Positions 8,014-17,330 are shown, counted from the stretch's first letter. The stretch is 34,373 nucleotides of DNA from Candidatus Giovannonibacteria bacterium (GCA_016176295.1 JACOXN010000012.1:5290-39662), one strand, 5' to 3'. Made by a program: numbers and translations. Notes: generated by a model from the letters alone, not told the origin.

Positions 8014-9585
8014 ATGCCGAAAAATTATAAACCTGTGGTGCTCATAGTTTTGGATGGATTCGGAGTAAATCTTTCCGCTCCGGAGTCCACATGGAAGCAC
8101 GCCGAAATGCCGACTTTTCGTGAAATGGAAAAATATTATCCCTACACCACTTTGCAGGCTTCGGGAGTTGCCGTAGGTCTTCCTTGGGGCGTGGAAGGGA
8201 ACAGCGAAGTCGGGCACTTTACGATGGGAGCAGGGAAAGCTCTTTATCTTCACCTCCCGCGTATCATCATGTCCATACACGACGGTTCGTTTTTCAAAAA
8301 TACTGCCTTTGTAGAGGCGGGGGAATTCGTGAAAAAAGATAGCGGCGGTTTCCACATAATGGGTCTTTTTTCTAGCGGCTCGGTGCACGCTTACATGGAC
8401 CACCTTTATGCTCTCTTGGATTTTGCAAAAAACAACGCCTTAAATAAAACTTACCTCCATCTTTTTACTGACGGACGAGATGCACCGCCGAAGGAAGCGG
8501 CCCAGGCGATTGCGCTCCTTGAAGAACGGCTTGCCGCCGAATATCCTTTTGTAAAAATTGCTTCCGTCATCGGGCGCGCTTTCGCCATGGACCGTGACGA
8601 CAACTGGGATAAGATAGCTACGGCTTACCGCTGTCTCACCGAGGGTTCGTCGGAAAGATTCCGCCTCGCTTCGCAATATGTGACCGATGAGTACAATTCG
8701 GGCAGCATTGACGAAACATTGCCTCCGGCTTCCTTGGACGGCAATGAAGGGAGGATCCAGGCGGGGGACGCGGTCGTCTTTTATAATTTTCGCGAAGATT
8801 CCGCGCGTGAGCTCACTTCCGCTTTTATCTCGGATAATTTTTCGGGTTTTGACAGAAAAAAAATAGCGGACCTCTTTTTTGTGACCATGACCGAATACGA
8901 TAAACGTTTTCCGGCAAGGGTTGCTTTCTCTCCCCTGGACGTTACTTGGCCTTTGGCCCGCGTGATATCCGATGCCGGATTAAAACAGCTTCATATCGCC
9001 GAAACCGAAAAGTATGCCCATGTCACATATTTTTTTAACGGCGGCAAGGAACAGCCCTATGACAAGGAAGAGCGCATACTCATTCCTTCGCCTCAGGTGC
9101 CGAGCTTCGATGAGGTACCGGAAATGTCGGCTTCAAAAATAATGGAAAGGGTGATGGAAAACATTTCCAATTATGATTTTATTCTGATTAACTTCGCAAA
9201 CGCCGATATGGTGGGTCACACCGGAAATTTTAAAGCGACAGTGAACGCGCTTGAGATACTGGATTTTTCGGTTGGAGCTCTCATTACCAAAATAATGGAA
9301 ATCGGCGGAGTCGCCATCGTCACGGCGGACCACGGGAACGCCGAGGAAAAAATTTACAGCCAAACCGGAGAAAAGCGCACAAAACACACGGCAAACCCGA
9401 TCCCGTTCTTTGTTGTGGCGAATGAGTTCAAAAAAAACTCCCCCCGAACGGAGGACGAAATAAATTTAAGATATAAAAAAGTAGGCGGCCTTTTAAGCGA
9501 CGTCGCGCCGACCGTAATACAGCTTCTTGGGCTCCGAAAACCAGGCGACATGACCGGCGTGGACATTCTTCCGAAGATCTTATAG
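8014..9585 (+). CDS. gpmI: 2,3-bisphosphoglycerate-independent phosphoglycerate mutase
   Basis: VLIVLDGFGVN, GNSEVGHFTMGAGK, HLFTDGRDAPP, NFANADMVGHTGN, TADHGNAEE. Confidence 0.97.
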   Translation: MPKNYKPVVLIVLDGFGVNLSAPESTWKHAEMPTFREMEKYYPYTTLQASGVAVGLPWGVEGNSEVGHFTMGAGKALYLHLPRIIMSIHDGSFFKNTAFVEAGEFVKKDSGGFHIMGLFSSGSVHAYMDHLYALLDFAKNNALNKTYLHLFTDGRDAPPKEAAQAIALLEERLAAEYPFVKIASVIGRAFAMDRDDNWDKIATAYRCLTEGSSERFRLASQYVTDEYNSGSIDETLPPASLDGNEGRIQAGDAVVFYNFREDSARELTSAFISDNFSGFDRKKIADLFFVTMTEYDKRFPARVAFSPLDVTWPLARVISDAGLKQLHIAETEKYAHVTYFFNGGKEQPYDKEERILIPSPQVPSFDEVPEMSASKIMERVMENISNYDFILINFANADMVGHTGNFKATVNALEILDFSVGALITKIMEIGGVAIVTADHGNAEEKIYSQTGEKRTKHTANPIPFFVVANEFKKNSPRTEDEINLRYKKVGGLLSDVAPTVIQLLGLRKPGDMTGVDILPKIL

Positions 9586-9589
9586 AAAA

Positions 9590-10225
9590 TTATTTCTTTA
9601 TCTTTGCTTCGCCGGTGACGGCGCTTTTTGACTTGAGAATGGTGTCTACGAGTCCGTATTTTTTGGCATCCTCTGCGTCCATGTAAAAATTGCGGTCGGT
9701 GTCCCTTTCAATACTGGCTAAAGGCTGGTCGGTATGAGCGGATAATATTTTATTGATTTTCTCCCTGATATGGACGATGTGCTTGGCATCAATGGCAATA
9801 TCGGAGGCCTGCCCTTCTGAAGAACCCAAAACCTGGTGTATCATAACTTCCGAATTGGGGAGAGCATAGCGCTTTCCTTTGGCTCCGCCGGCCAGGAGCA
9901 CGGCTGCGCCCGAAGCTGCGAGCCCAACGCACATGGTGGCGACATCCGGCTTGATATGCTGCATCGTGTCGTATATCGCCAAAGTGGCCGAAACCGACCC
10001 GCCTGGTGAATTAATGTAGAGATACACATCCTTTTTAGGGTCCTGTGATTCCAGGAATAACAGCTGAGCTATGATGGTGTTGGCGACTGGATCCATGATG
10101 GGACCCCCCAAAAAAACTATCCGGTCTTTTAAAAGCCTGGAAAAAATATCGTAGGCTCTCTCGCCATACTGTTCTTTTTCAATAACCGTCGGGACAAGAT
10201 AATTGTTGTAAATTTCTTTTTTCAT
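9590..10225 (-). CDS. clpP: ATP-dependent Clp protease proteolytic subunit
   Basis: [61 protein letters not shown]; Ser/His/Asp triad present. Confidence 0.97.
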   Translation of the reverse strand: MKKEIYNNYLVPTVIEKEQYGERAYDIFSRLLKDRIVFLGGPIMDPVANTIIAQLLFLESQDPKKDVYLYINSPGGSVSATLAIYDTMQHIKPDVATMCVGLAASGAAVLLAGGAKGKRYALPNSEVMIHQVLGSSEGQASDIAIDAKHIVHIREKINKILSAHTDQPLASIERDTDRNFYMDAEDAKKYGLVDTILKSKSAVTGEAKIKK

Positions 10226-10235
10226 AAAGTATATT

Positions 10236-11222
10236 TTACTTGTTTTTCTCTAAAAAGTCAAATATCATTTCATGCTGTATCCGGCCGAAAAGGTATTCTC
10301 TGATGTTCTCGCGGGAAGTTTTTTTCTTCTCTTCCTCGGAAAGGCCGCGGAAAACTTCTTCGGATTTGGCATTTAAAACATCGGCTGCCGGAAAAATATT
10401 CTGCTCCCGCGCGATCTTCCGCAATGTCAGGCCGAATTTCACGCGTTTCTTCGCTTCCGCGTCCCACTCTTTTTTCAGTTTCTCCTCTGTTTTTTTTACA
10501 TGTTTTAAATAAGCTTCCCATTCAAGCCCCATGCCGGCCAGACTGGCTTTGAGCTCTCTCACCATTTTTTCAATCTCATACTCGAGAAGCGCGGGTGGCA
10601 ATTCAATTTTTACTCCTTCGGTTATTTTTTCCAGAAATTCTATCCTTTTTTCTTCTTTGGCTTTCGTTTCTTTTTCGAAACTAATATTCTTCCGCACTGA
10701 TTCTTTCATTTCTTCAGAACCAAAATCTTTCTGATTCTCTGCTCCCGTTGCGGATTTATCTTCGGCTTGTCCTTTTTTTAAATAATCTAAAGTTTGCTTT
10801 ATTTCTTCATCGCTCACCGAAACTTGCACTTCCCTTGAAAAAATTTCTTTGGCCGCCTCTATATAATCCGGAAGAGCCATCTCAGGAATAGTTGCCGCGG
10901 TTATCTTAAATTCCATAGGGTTGCCGCGGGCCAGTTTGGTTATGGAAACCTCCGGCCGGCCTATAAGCTCCAACTTTTCCTCGCGTATTATTTTGGGCCA
11001 TTCTTCCTGGAGCGCCCGCTCCGCAGCACTTTCCAAAAGCGCGTGCTCGCCTATCTTCCCCATGACCATTTTTTCCGGCGCGGTGCCTTTTCTGAAACCG
11101 GGAAGATTAAGGTTTTCTTTAGCCTCTTTTACCGCTTTGACAAAAAATTTTTCCAGTTCTTCGGCCGGGATCTGCCCCGTCACTTCTATTTCCGACTTGG
11201 CGAGTTTTTTTATGGTAAACAT
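10236..11222 (-). CDS. tig: Trigger factor
   Basis: [32 protein letters not shown] and long helical C-terminus; start at MFTIKK (11222) preferred. Confidence 0.9.
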   Translation of the reverse strand: MFTIKKLAKSEIEVTGQIPAEELEKFFVKAVKEAKENLNLPGFRKGTAPEKMVMGKIGEHALLESAAERALQEEWPKIIREEKLELIGRPEVSITKLARGNPMEFKITAATIPEMALPDYIEAAKEIFSREVQVSVSDEEIKQTLDYLKKGQAEDKSATGAENQKDFGSEEMKESVRKNISFEKETKAKEEKRIEFLEKITEGVKIELPPALLEYEIEKMVRELKASLAGMGLEWEAYLKHVKKTEEKLKKEWDAEAKKRVKFGLTLRKIAREQNIFPAADVLNAKSEEVFRGLSEEEKKKTSRENIREYLFGRIQHEMIFDFLEKNK

Positions 11223-11260
11223 TTTATAAAATGTACCACGTTTCTTTGCGTATCTCAACT

Positions 11261-11293
11261 AAAAGTGGTCAACATTCAATGTTGACCACTTTT
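11261..11293. repeat. 33-nt perfect palindrome between tig and the Zn-ribbon microgene
   Basis: AAAAGTGGTCAACATT-c-AATGTTGACCACTTTT, 16-bp arms with one centre base. Confidence 0.9.
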
Positions 11294-11355
11294 GCCGTAA
11301 AAAAAGTCGGGAGGAATAAAAAACAGCCGCAAGTAAAAACTCGCGGTTCTGTTGG

Positions 11356-11526
11356 TCAGTTGATCAATCGAAATGTTTCCGGCCGTGGCTCCTGGCCTGA
11401 TAGAAAAAAAGAAGCCAGACAGTTACTGCAACTCACGATTGGTTCGTTCGTAATCAGATCGTAACCAATCGTCTCAGCGGTTTCACCGCACACCGGGCAA
11501 ATTTGCAACGGTACGTTTTTGTTCAT
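11356..11526 (-). CDS. 56-aa zinc-ribbon microprotein
   Basis: Not in ORF track. Reads MNKNVPLQICPVCGETAETIGYDLITNEPIVSCSNCLASFFLSGQEPRPETFRLIN; CPVC...CSNC; SD AAGGAG before ATG. Confidence 0.75.
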   Translation of the reverse strand: MNKNVPLQICPVCGETAETIGYDLITNEPIVSCSNCLASFFLSGQEPRPETFRLIN

Positions 11527-11667
11527 CTACAACTCCTTCACCTCGCGCAGTTCTTTGCGGAACTTTTCCGTTTCCGCTCTGTGCCGCGTGAGTGATTTTT
11601 TAACCCAGCGGTTAAACCACCATACTAGAACTAAAAAACCTCCTCCGGTCATTAACGGTATCCACAT
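11527..11667 (-). CDS. 46-aa single-TM microprotein
   Basis: Not in ORF track. Reads MWIPLMTGGGFLVLVWWFNRWVKKSLTRHRAETEKFRKELREVKEL; SD AAAAAGGAG; its TAG abuts the ATG of the 56-aa ORF. Confidence 0.7.
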   Translation of the reverse strand: MWIPLMTGGGFLVLVWWFNRWVKKSLTRHRAETEKFRKELREVKEL

Positions 11668-11699
11668 TTTTATCTCCTTTTTCTATTTTTTTCTTCAAA

Positions 11700-11835
11700 G
11701 AGCCCGTCAAAACCACCATTCCAAAATTTTTTTCAAAAAAATGGAATGGGAACTTTGATGGACCGGGCTCGCTTATTTGCAAAAAATCCCGGTAACGCAG
11801 CAGTAAGTTACTGTCGCAATATGCAAGCGAGCCCG
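11700..11835 (-). promoter_or_regulatory. Structured leader with mutually exclusive stems
   Basis: CGGGCTCGCTT/AAGCGAGCCCG (11825-11835 with 11764-11774) competes with 11764-11770/11700-11706; the latter encloses CCATTCCA...TGGAATGG. Confidence 0.55.
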
Positions 11836-11869
11836 TGCGCGCGTTGGCGCATTGAAACGGCAGGTTCTT

Positions 11870-11896
11870 TTAACACCGAAAATAAGTCTCGGCCAT
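11870..11896 (-). CDS. Candidate leader peptide MAETYFRC
   Basis: ATG GCC GAG ACT TAT TTT CGG TGT TAA preceded by GGAGG at 8-nt spacing. Confidence 0.35.
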   Translation of the reverse strand: MAETYFRC

Positions 11897-11970
11897 GCCC
11901 CTATCCTCCGCCGCAGAGTTCAATGTTAGATCAAACCCTTTTTAAGAACATTCAATCTCTTCTCACTCGC

Positions 11971-11999
11971 ATATTATCACGGATATATGAAGATGTCAA
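11971..11999 (-). promoter_or_regulatory. Putative sigma-70 promoter for the microgene operon
   Basis: Minus strand TTGACA (11999-11994) N17 TAATAT (11976-11971). Confidence 0.4.
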
Positions 12000-12031
12000 T
12001 AGCTCCGAATTGAATTCAATTCTGAAGTGCA

Positions 12032-12832
12032 TCACTTCTGATGCTTCGGACAAAAGCAGGCGGAGCGCTGGGAGATGACAAGGCGCTCCATGATTGTACC
12101 GTCTTTGGAACATTTTTCTCCTTCACGGGCGTAGACCTTGCGGATACGAAAGTAGCCTCCCTCGGAACCGTCAGGCTTTCGGTAATCACTGAAGCTTGTG
12201 CCCTCTTTTTTGATCGCCAGACGCAAAACTTTTTTTACGGCGGTATGAATATGTTTCAATTCTTTTTCCGTGAGCGAGTCCGCGCGCCGCAACGGGTGGA
12301 TCTCCGCGTGCCACAAAATTTCATCGGAATATATGTTGCCGATGCCGCTGATCAATTTTTGATTCAGCAAGATATTTTTTATAACTCCTTTTCTTTTTCG
12401 GATTATTTCTTTAAATTCCGATAGCGGAACCGCTAAGGCGTCCGGGCCGATCGTGAATTTATTCCCTTTTCCCAGCAGACGCACCCAGCCGAATTTTCGG
12501 ATGTCGTGGAGCGCGAGATATTTTCCGCCGCTCAATTTAATCCAAAAATGAATATGTTTTTCACTTGGCTGTTCGACAGCCAAGTGAAGTAATTTCCCAC
12601 TCATCATAAGATGAATTGCCAGGGTTTCACCGCCTGAAAGCCGCAGACAAATATTTTTTCCTTCGCGGTCCACTTTTTCGATGGTTTTACCTTTTGCCCT
12701 TTTGATGATCTGCTCGAAATTTCCGCCACGGAAAAGCCGTGGCGTATCGGTACACATAGCGGTTATTTTTTTTCCTTGCAGCCGCAATTTTAAATGTCTG
12801 ACTATTGTTTCTACTTCCGGTAGTTCTGGCAT
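12032..12832 (-). CDS. mutM: Formamidopyrimidine-DNA glycosylase
   Basis: N-terminal PELPEVETIVRHL, HLMMSGKL, ISGIGNIYSDEILW; variant C-terminal zinc finger. Confidence 0.95.
   Translation of the reverse strand: MPELPEVETIVRHLKLRLQGKKITAMCTDTPRLFRGGNFEQIIKRAKGKTIEKVDREGKNICLRLSGGETLAIHLMMSGKLLHLAVEQPSEKHIHFWIKLSGGKYLALHDIRKFGWVRLLGKGNKFTIGPDALAVPLSEFKEIIRKRKGVIKNILLNQKLISGIGNIYSDEILWHAEIHPLRRADSLTEKELKHIHTAVKKVLRLAIKKEGTSFSDYRKPDGSEGGYFRIRKVYAREGEKCSKDGTIMERLVISQRSACFCPKHQK
12562..12586. repeat. 25-nt palindrome inside mutM, shared with 7947-7970
   Basis: CACTTGGCTGT-tcg-ACAGCCAAGTG; core CTTGGCTGTYCGACAGCCAAGTGA occurs at both loci. Confidence 0.85.
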
Positions 12833-12918
12833 GTGTGTAGTATTGCATGTGTCGTCGGTATTGTGTAGAAGTGCGAACCCAATTTCAAATAAAAAATCCC
12901 GTTTATAGAACGAGATTT

Positions 12919-13443
12919 TTATTCAACTGGCACAAAATACAAGTCCAAGCATGTGAAAGTCGGCATTCTTCTCGGTACCAAGCTTTGCCGGAATCTGGCT
13001 TTCACTTTCATACCGATTTTTACGTCCCCGGGGTCGCAATTTTCGAGGCGCGACATTATCTTTGTGTCGATGTTCGGTAATTCGACGTACACAATTATTG
13101 AAGGCAGTTTGGCTTCTACGCGCGCGAGGTCTTCTTCGTATCCGGCCCCGGGATAATGTACCACCGAAAAAGTGGTGACCTTGCCCGTGAGTTCGTTCGG
13201 TTTAAGCTCCATCCATTTCATCGGTTCCCAGCAGTTGGGGCAGTCGGACCTCGGCGGCAGATAGGCAAAGCCGAGGCATGCGGGGTTTTCGCACTTGGTG
13301 TACAGAAGCTTGTGTTCCGAAAGACCGTGGAAAAATTTCGATATCATTCCGTAGTTGTGCACGTGCTCTCCGGAGCGTGGGATTAGAATTCTCAGAGGTT
13401 CGCGGCTTACAACCGCATTTTTTTCTTCGTATTGTGTTTTCAT
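12919..13443 (-). CDS. DUF35 Zn-ribbon/OB-fold protein (thiolase-associated)
   Basis: C-x4-C (CENPAC) and C-x2-C (CPNC) Zn-ribbon followed by ELTGKVTTFSVVHYP...IGMKVKARF OB-fold; ATGA overlap with thiolase. Confidence 0.88.
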   Translation of the reverse strand: MKTQYEEKNAVVSREPLRILIPRSGEHVHNYGMISKFFHGLSEHKLLYTKCENPACLGFAYLPPRSDCPNCWEPMKWMELKPNELTGKVTTFSVVHYPGAGYEEDLARVEAKLPSIIVYVELPNIDTKIMSRLENCDPGDVKIGMKVKARFRQSLVPRRMPTFTCLDLYFVPVE

Positions 13444-14810
13444 GTCGGCCTCCTTAAGGTATGCACCACTACATGCGAAGCCGTGCCGGCATGGCTTACC
13501 GCGACTGCGCGTTTGGCGTCAGGGACCTGCAGGTCTTCGATGTCTTCGGGCATGGTTTTCTCGAATCGTTCCCATATCTCCGGGTTTTTATGAAATTTCG
13601 CCCATTTGCCCTGCAGCTGCCAACCGGTTTCGATTATCTGCATAATGCCGGTGGCTCCCACCGCGTGCATGTTGCCGATGAGACCGCCCGAAAGATTTTC
13701 TGGGAGTTTTCCGCCGAGATACGCGTCGCCGGAAAGAATAAAATCTTTTCCGAGGCCATACGGGCGGAAGCCCAGGTCTTCATAGCTTTGGAGCGCCGAA
13801 ATAGTGAAAGCATCATGCGTTTCCGCAAGGTCGAAATCTTTCAAGGGATCTGTGATTCCGGCCATATTGTAGGCAATATAGGCGGCATATCGGGCTGAAT
13901 AGAATGCCCGGAAGCCCGGGTAATTCGTCAGGTGCTTGTACATCCCTTCGGTTTCGTTGGGTAAAAGAGGCACAGTTCTCGGCAGCCGGTCGCCGGTGCG
14001 CAAAGTATCGGAGCCCGCTCCGACGCCGTCGATAAGTATCGGTGTCGCGGTAAGTTTCGAAGCCGCTTCTTCCGAAGCGATGATGCAGACCGCAGCGCCC
14101 GTACTCATTAGACAGCAGTCCAGAATGTGCAGAGGCTCTGTTACGGCCATCGAATTTACGATGTCTTCTTCGGTGTATTCCGCAGGAGCCTGGGCGAACG
14201 GATTCGAACGCGCGTAGTGATGGTTCTTTATTGCCACTTTGGAAAGAGCCGATCTTACCACTGCAGGGTCAACGCCCATTTCTTTTTGCGAATGAATGTA
14301 GTCCTGGGCCATGAGGTTGTACAAATTGGTGTAAGAGCGCCCGTGCCTCCATTCGAATTCTTTACAAGAAGCATGTGCGATGTAATTGTTGCCCTGTCTC
14401 GTGGACACTTCGTCCATCATCTCGCAGCCAACGACCACAACAACATCGTGAAGGCCGGAAGCAACAGCCATGACGGCCGTCATTACGGCGCTTCCGCCTG
14501 TGGCTCCGCCTGTTTTAACCTCGATATTTCCGACCGGTTCCAGGCCGAGGCCGTCGTGAGCTTTCGCGATAAAAAGCAATTGGTCGCTGAAGTGGTCCGC
14601 AAATTGTCCGCCAACTCCGAAGTCGACCATTTTTTTGAAGCTCAATACGCCATCCACCAGGAGATCGTTCTCGAGCACGGCCATGCGGGCCGCTTGCATG
14701 ATGAGCTCTTCGGCTTTCATCTCATGCCGTTTTCTAAAATCGGTCATTCCACCGCCTACAAAATATACGGGGCGGGCCAATTTTCCGACGTGAGGTTTTT
14801 CAATATACAT
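13440..14810 (-). CDS. Thiolase-fold (SCP-x/archaeal type) acyl-CoA enzyme
   Basis: ETHDAFTISALQSYEDLGF, NLSGGLIGNMHAVGATGIMQI; start MYIEKPHVG (14810) preferred because of upstream GGAGG. Confidence 0.85.
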   Translation of the reverse strand: MYIEKPHVGKLARPVYFVGGGMTDFRKRHEMKAEELIMQAARMAVLENDLLVDGVLSFKKMVDFGVGGQFADHFSDQLLFIAKAHDGLGLEPVGNIEVKTGGATGGSAVMTAVMAVASGLHDVVVVVGCEMMDEVSTRQGNNYIAHASCKEFEWRHGRSYTNLYNLMAQDYIHSQKEMGVDPAVVRSALSKVAIKNHHYARSNPFAQAPAEYTEEDIVNSMAVTEPLHILDCCLMSTGAAVCIIASEEAASKLTATPILIDGVGAGSDTLRTGDRLPRTVPLLPNETEGMYKHLTNYPGFRAFYSARYAAYIAYNMAGITDPLKDFDLAETHDAFTISALQSYEDLGFRPYGLGKDFILSGDAYLGGKLPENLSGGLIGNMHAVGATGIMQIIETGWQLQGKWAKFHKNPEIWERFEKTMPEDIEDLQVPDAKRAVAVSHAGTASHVVVHTLRRPT

Positions 14811-14916
14811 TATGTTTTTTCCTCCGTTTATGCCGAAATAATCAGGAAATCTGCCCAAACCCTATCAAAAAGATCTCAAATTTGCAAGAAGAGGAATATT
14901 TGGTAAAATAGAAAAT

Positions 14917-15156
14917 ATGGCAAATGTAACAATTTTCACGACCCCGACGTGCGTTTATTGCAAGATGACAAAAGAGTTTTTTAAAGTAAACGAAGTGCAA
15001 TATCAGGAAAAGAACGTTGCAACCGACACTGAAGCCCGCGAAGATATGATCAAAAGATCAGGCCAGCTCGGCGTGCCGGTCATAGACGTGGACGGTAAAA
15101 TAGTGGTCGGCTTCGACAAGGCGCGGCTTGCGGAACTGCTGGGCATTAAAAAATAA
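14917..15156 (+). CDS. Glutaredoxin-like protein
   Basis: VTIFTTPTCVYCKMTKEFF, LGVPVIDVDGKIVVGFDKARL. Confidence 0.95.
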   Translation: MANVTIFTTPTCVYCKMTKEFFKVNEVQYQEKNVATDTEAREDMIKRSGQLGVPVIDVDGKIVVGFDKARLAELLGIKK

Positions 15157-15179
15157 TTTGCTCATCCGAATCTAATTTT

Positions 15180-15401
15180 ATGGAAAGCAAGAATTCTTTA
15201 CTCAAAGATGTTGTTATTATTTTGGTTGGCCTGGCACTGCTTTTGGCGATCAACTATTCAATGAAAATATTCATCGCCGAAACGGAAAACTCGGGCGTGC
15301 CTTTGCCTCCTCCCGCAGGGGGTCCTCCGCCTCCTCCGCGGCTCGACGGAAGCAGCCTGCCTCCTCCCGAAGAGATGTTGCGCCAGCAAAACATACGTTA
15401 A
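15180..15401 (+). CDS. Small membrane-anchored Pro-rich protein
   Basis: One TM segment then PPPAGGPPPPPRLDGSSLPPPEE; closely followed by the next gene. Confidence 0.65.
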   Translation: MESKNSLLKDVVIILVGLALLLAINYSMKIFIAETENSGVPLPPPAGGPPPPPRLDGSSLPPPEEMLRQQNIR

Positions 15402-15402
15402 A

Positions 15403-16383
15403 ATGGAAGAAGCTCTTCTCAATTTTTCCAAGCAGTTCAATTACGAGCCCGTTATCGAAAACGGCGAAACTTTTACCGCGTCCAAAAAAATGATAGTTGT
15501 GGGCATGGGCGGTTCCCATCTTGCGGCCGGTCTTCTAAAAGCATGCGATCGGTCACTCGATATTTTGGTGCACAGGAATTACGGGCTTCCGGATATCTCC
15601 GAGGAAAACTTGAAAAGCAGGCTCGTCGTTCTATCCTCCTATTCCGGGAATACGGAGGAGGTCGCGGACGCTTTCCAAAAAGCTCTCGAAAAAAAATTGC
15701 CGGTCTTGGCCGTTTCCACCGGAGGAAAAATTTTGGAAATAGCGAAAAAGAACAAGTCGCCTTTCATAAAACTTCCCGATGCCGGCATCCAGCCGCGGAC
15801 AGCCGTCGGGCTTTCGTTCCTAGCGTTTTTAAAAGCAGCGGGGGACGAAGACGCTTTGCGTGAAATAAAAAATCTGGAGACGGCGCTTAATCCGTCGCGC
15901 TATGAAGCTGAAGGAAAAGAGCTGGCACAGAAACTTAAGAATTTTGTCCCTGTGGTTTATACATCCGAAAAGAACGAAGGCCTCGCTTACATCTGGAAAA
16001 TATCTTTCAATGAAACGGGAAAAGTTCCGGCTTTTTACAATGTACTTCCTGAGCTGAATCACAACGAAATGACCAGTTTTGACACTTTAAACGATCTATC
16101 TAAAAATTTTCATTTTATATTCTTGAAGGATGCCAAGGATGATCCCAGAATACAAAAAAGAATGGACATCTTGGAAAAACTTTTCAAAAACAGGGGGTTC
16201 GGAGTCGAAGTAAAGAATTTGGAAGAAAGTTCTGTTTCCAAATCGAGCCAAAGCGGCGTGTTCTTTAAAGTTTTTTCATCGGTTATTCTTGCAGGCTGGA
16301 CAGCGCTTTACACAGCCAAAGCTTACGGACTCGAGCCGGAAGAAGTTCCGATGGTAGAGGAGTTTAAGAAGTTGATAAAATAA
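15403..16383 (+). CDS. Bifunctional phosphoglucose/phosphomannose isomerase (SIS domain)
   Basis: VVGMGGSHLAAGLL, SSYSGNTEEV, LPELNHNEMTSFD. Confidence 0.9.
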   Translation: MEEALLNFSKQFNYEPVIENGETFTASKKMIVVGMGGSHLAAGLLKACDRSLDILVHRNYGLPDISEENLKSRLVVLSSYSGNTEEVADAFQKALEKKLPVLAVSTGGKILEIAKKNKSPFIKLPDAGIQPRTAVGLSFLAFLKAAGDEDALREIKNLETALNPSRYEAEGKELAQKLKNFVPVVYTSEKNEGLAYIWKISFNETGKVPAFYNVLPELNHNEMTSFDTLNDLSKNFHFIFLKDAKDDPRIQKRMDILEKLFKNRGFGVEVKNLEESSVSKSSQSGVFFKVFSSVILAGWTALYTAKAYGLEPEEVPMVEEFKKLIK

Positions 16384-16391
16384 AATCAAAA

Positions 16392-17330
16392 ATGATAAAT
16401 TGTTTTTTCTTAGGAGTCGAAGGAGGCGGTACAAAAAGCCGGGCGCTTTTGGCTGATGAGGATGGGAAGATAATCCGGGACCGGTCCGGAAAAGCTTTGA
16501 ATTATCATGCTATCGGCGAAAAACAGACGAAAGCGAACCTTAAAGAGCTGATTGCTCCGCTTCTCAAGGCTTCAAACGGCCGCGGAATAAAAACGGTTTT
16601 CGGCCTTGCCGGGCTCGATACGAAACAGGACTGGAAAATCTACGACGGAATAATAAAATCACTACTTCCAAGAAACGCAAAGTACAAGATAGTGAACGAC
16701 GCGGCTATAGCGCTTGAAGCCAAGTGCCCTGTTATTTCAAAGGAAGCCGGTATTGTAGCCATAGCCGGTACGGGTGCCAACGTGTACGGAAGGTCAAGAG
16801 GGAAAACGATTCGCTCCGTAGGCTGGGATTTTTTGCTGGGGGACGAGGGCGGTTCCTTTTCAGCCGGTCTAAAAGCTATGCATGCGGCAATGCGTTCGTG
16901 GGATGGTCGAATGCCGAAGAGCGTGTTTGAAAAAAGCATCCCGAAAGCGGCGGGCGCCAAGAATATCGAAGGTTTTTATCACAAGCTTTACAAGGTTTGG
17001 CGGGAAGATCCTCAGAATATAAAATATTACATTGCTTCCTTCTCTCATCTGGTGGATGAAGCTATTTTAAAAAAAGACAAAGCGGCGCTCGTGATATGCG
17101 ACCGGGAGGTAAAAAATCTATCGCGGGGGATAGAAGCTGTGGCTCGGAGGCTGAAGCTCTCAAAAAAAGCTTTTTGCGTCGGTTTTGCCGGCTCCGGCTG
17201 GAAAATGCCCGGCCTCAAGGACAAAGTTAAAAAAAGTATCAAAAAAGAATTCCCGGGCGTTTATTTTTCGAAGAACGAGGATAATTCCGGCGTGGTGGGC
17301 GCGATACAGCTTGCTCGCGCCATTCATTGA
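16392..17330 (+). CDS. BadF/BadG-type ATPase, N-acetylglucosamine kinase-like
   Basis: LGVEGGGTKSRALLADEDG, VNDAAIAL, GIVAIAGTGANVYG, GWDFLLGDEGGSF. Confidence 0.9.
   Translation: MINCFFLGVEGGGTKSRALLADEDGKIIRDRSGKALNYHAIGEKQTKANLKELIAPLLKASNGRGIKTVFGLAGLDTKQDWKIYDGIIKSLLPRNAKYKIVNDAAIALEAKCPVISKEAGIVAIAGTGANVYGRSRGKTIRSVGWDFLLGDEGGSFSAGLKAMHAAMRSWDGRMPKSVFEKSIPKAAGAKNIEGFYHKLYKVWREDPQNIKYYIASFSHLVDEAILKKDKAALVICDREVKNLSRGIEAVARRLKLSKKAFCVGFAGSGWKMPGLKDKVKKSIKKEFPGVYFSKNEDNSGVVGAIQLARAIH

Noticed and set aside
11746-12078. 110-aa plus-strand ORF
   Set aside because: Overlaps the inverted repeats of the putative leader and the end of mutM; no convincing protein features
14127-14906. 259-aa plus-strand ORF
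   Set aside because: Antisense to the thiolase-fold gene, with no recognisable motif
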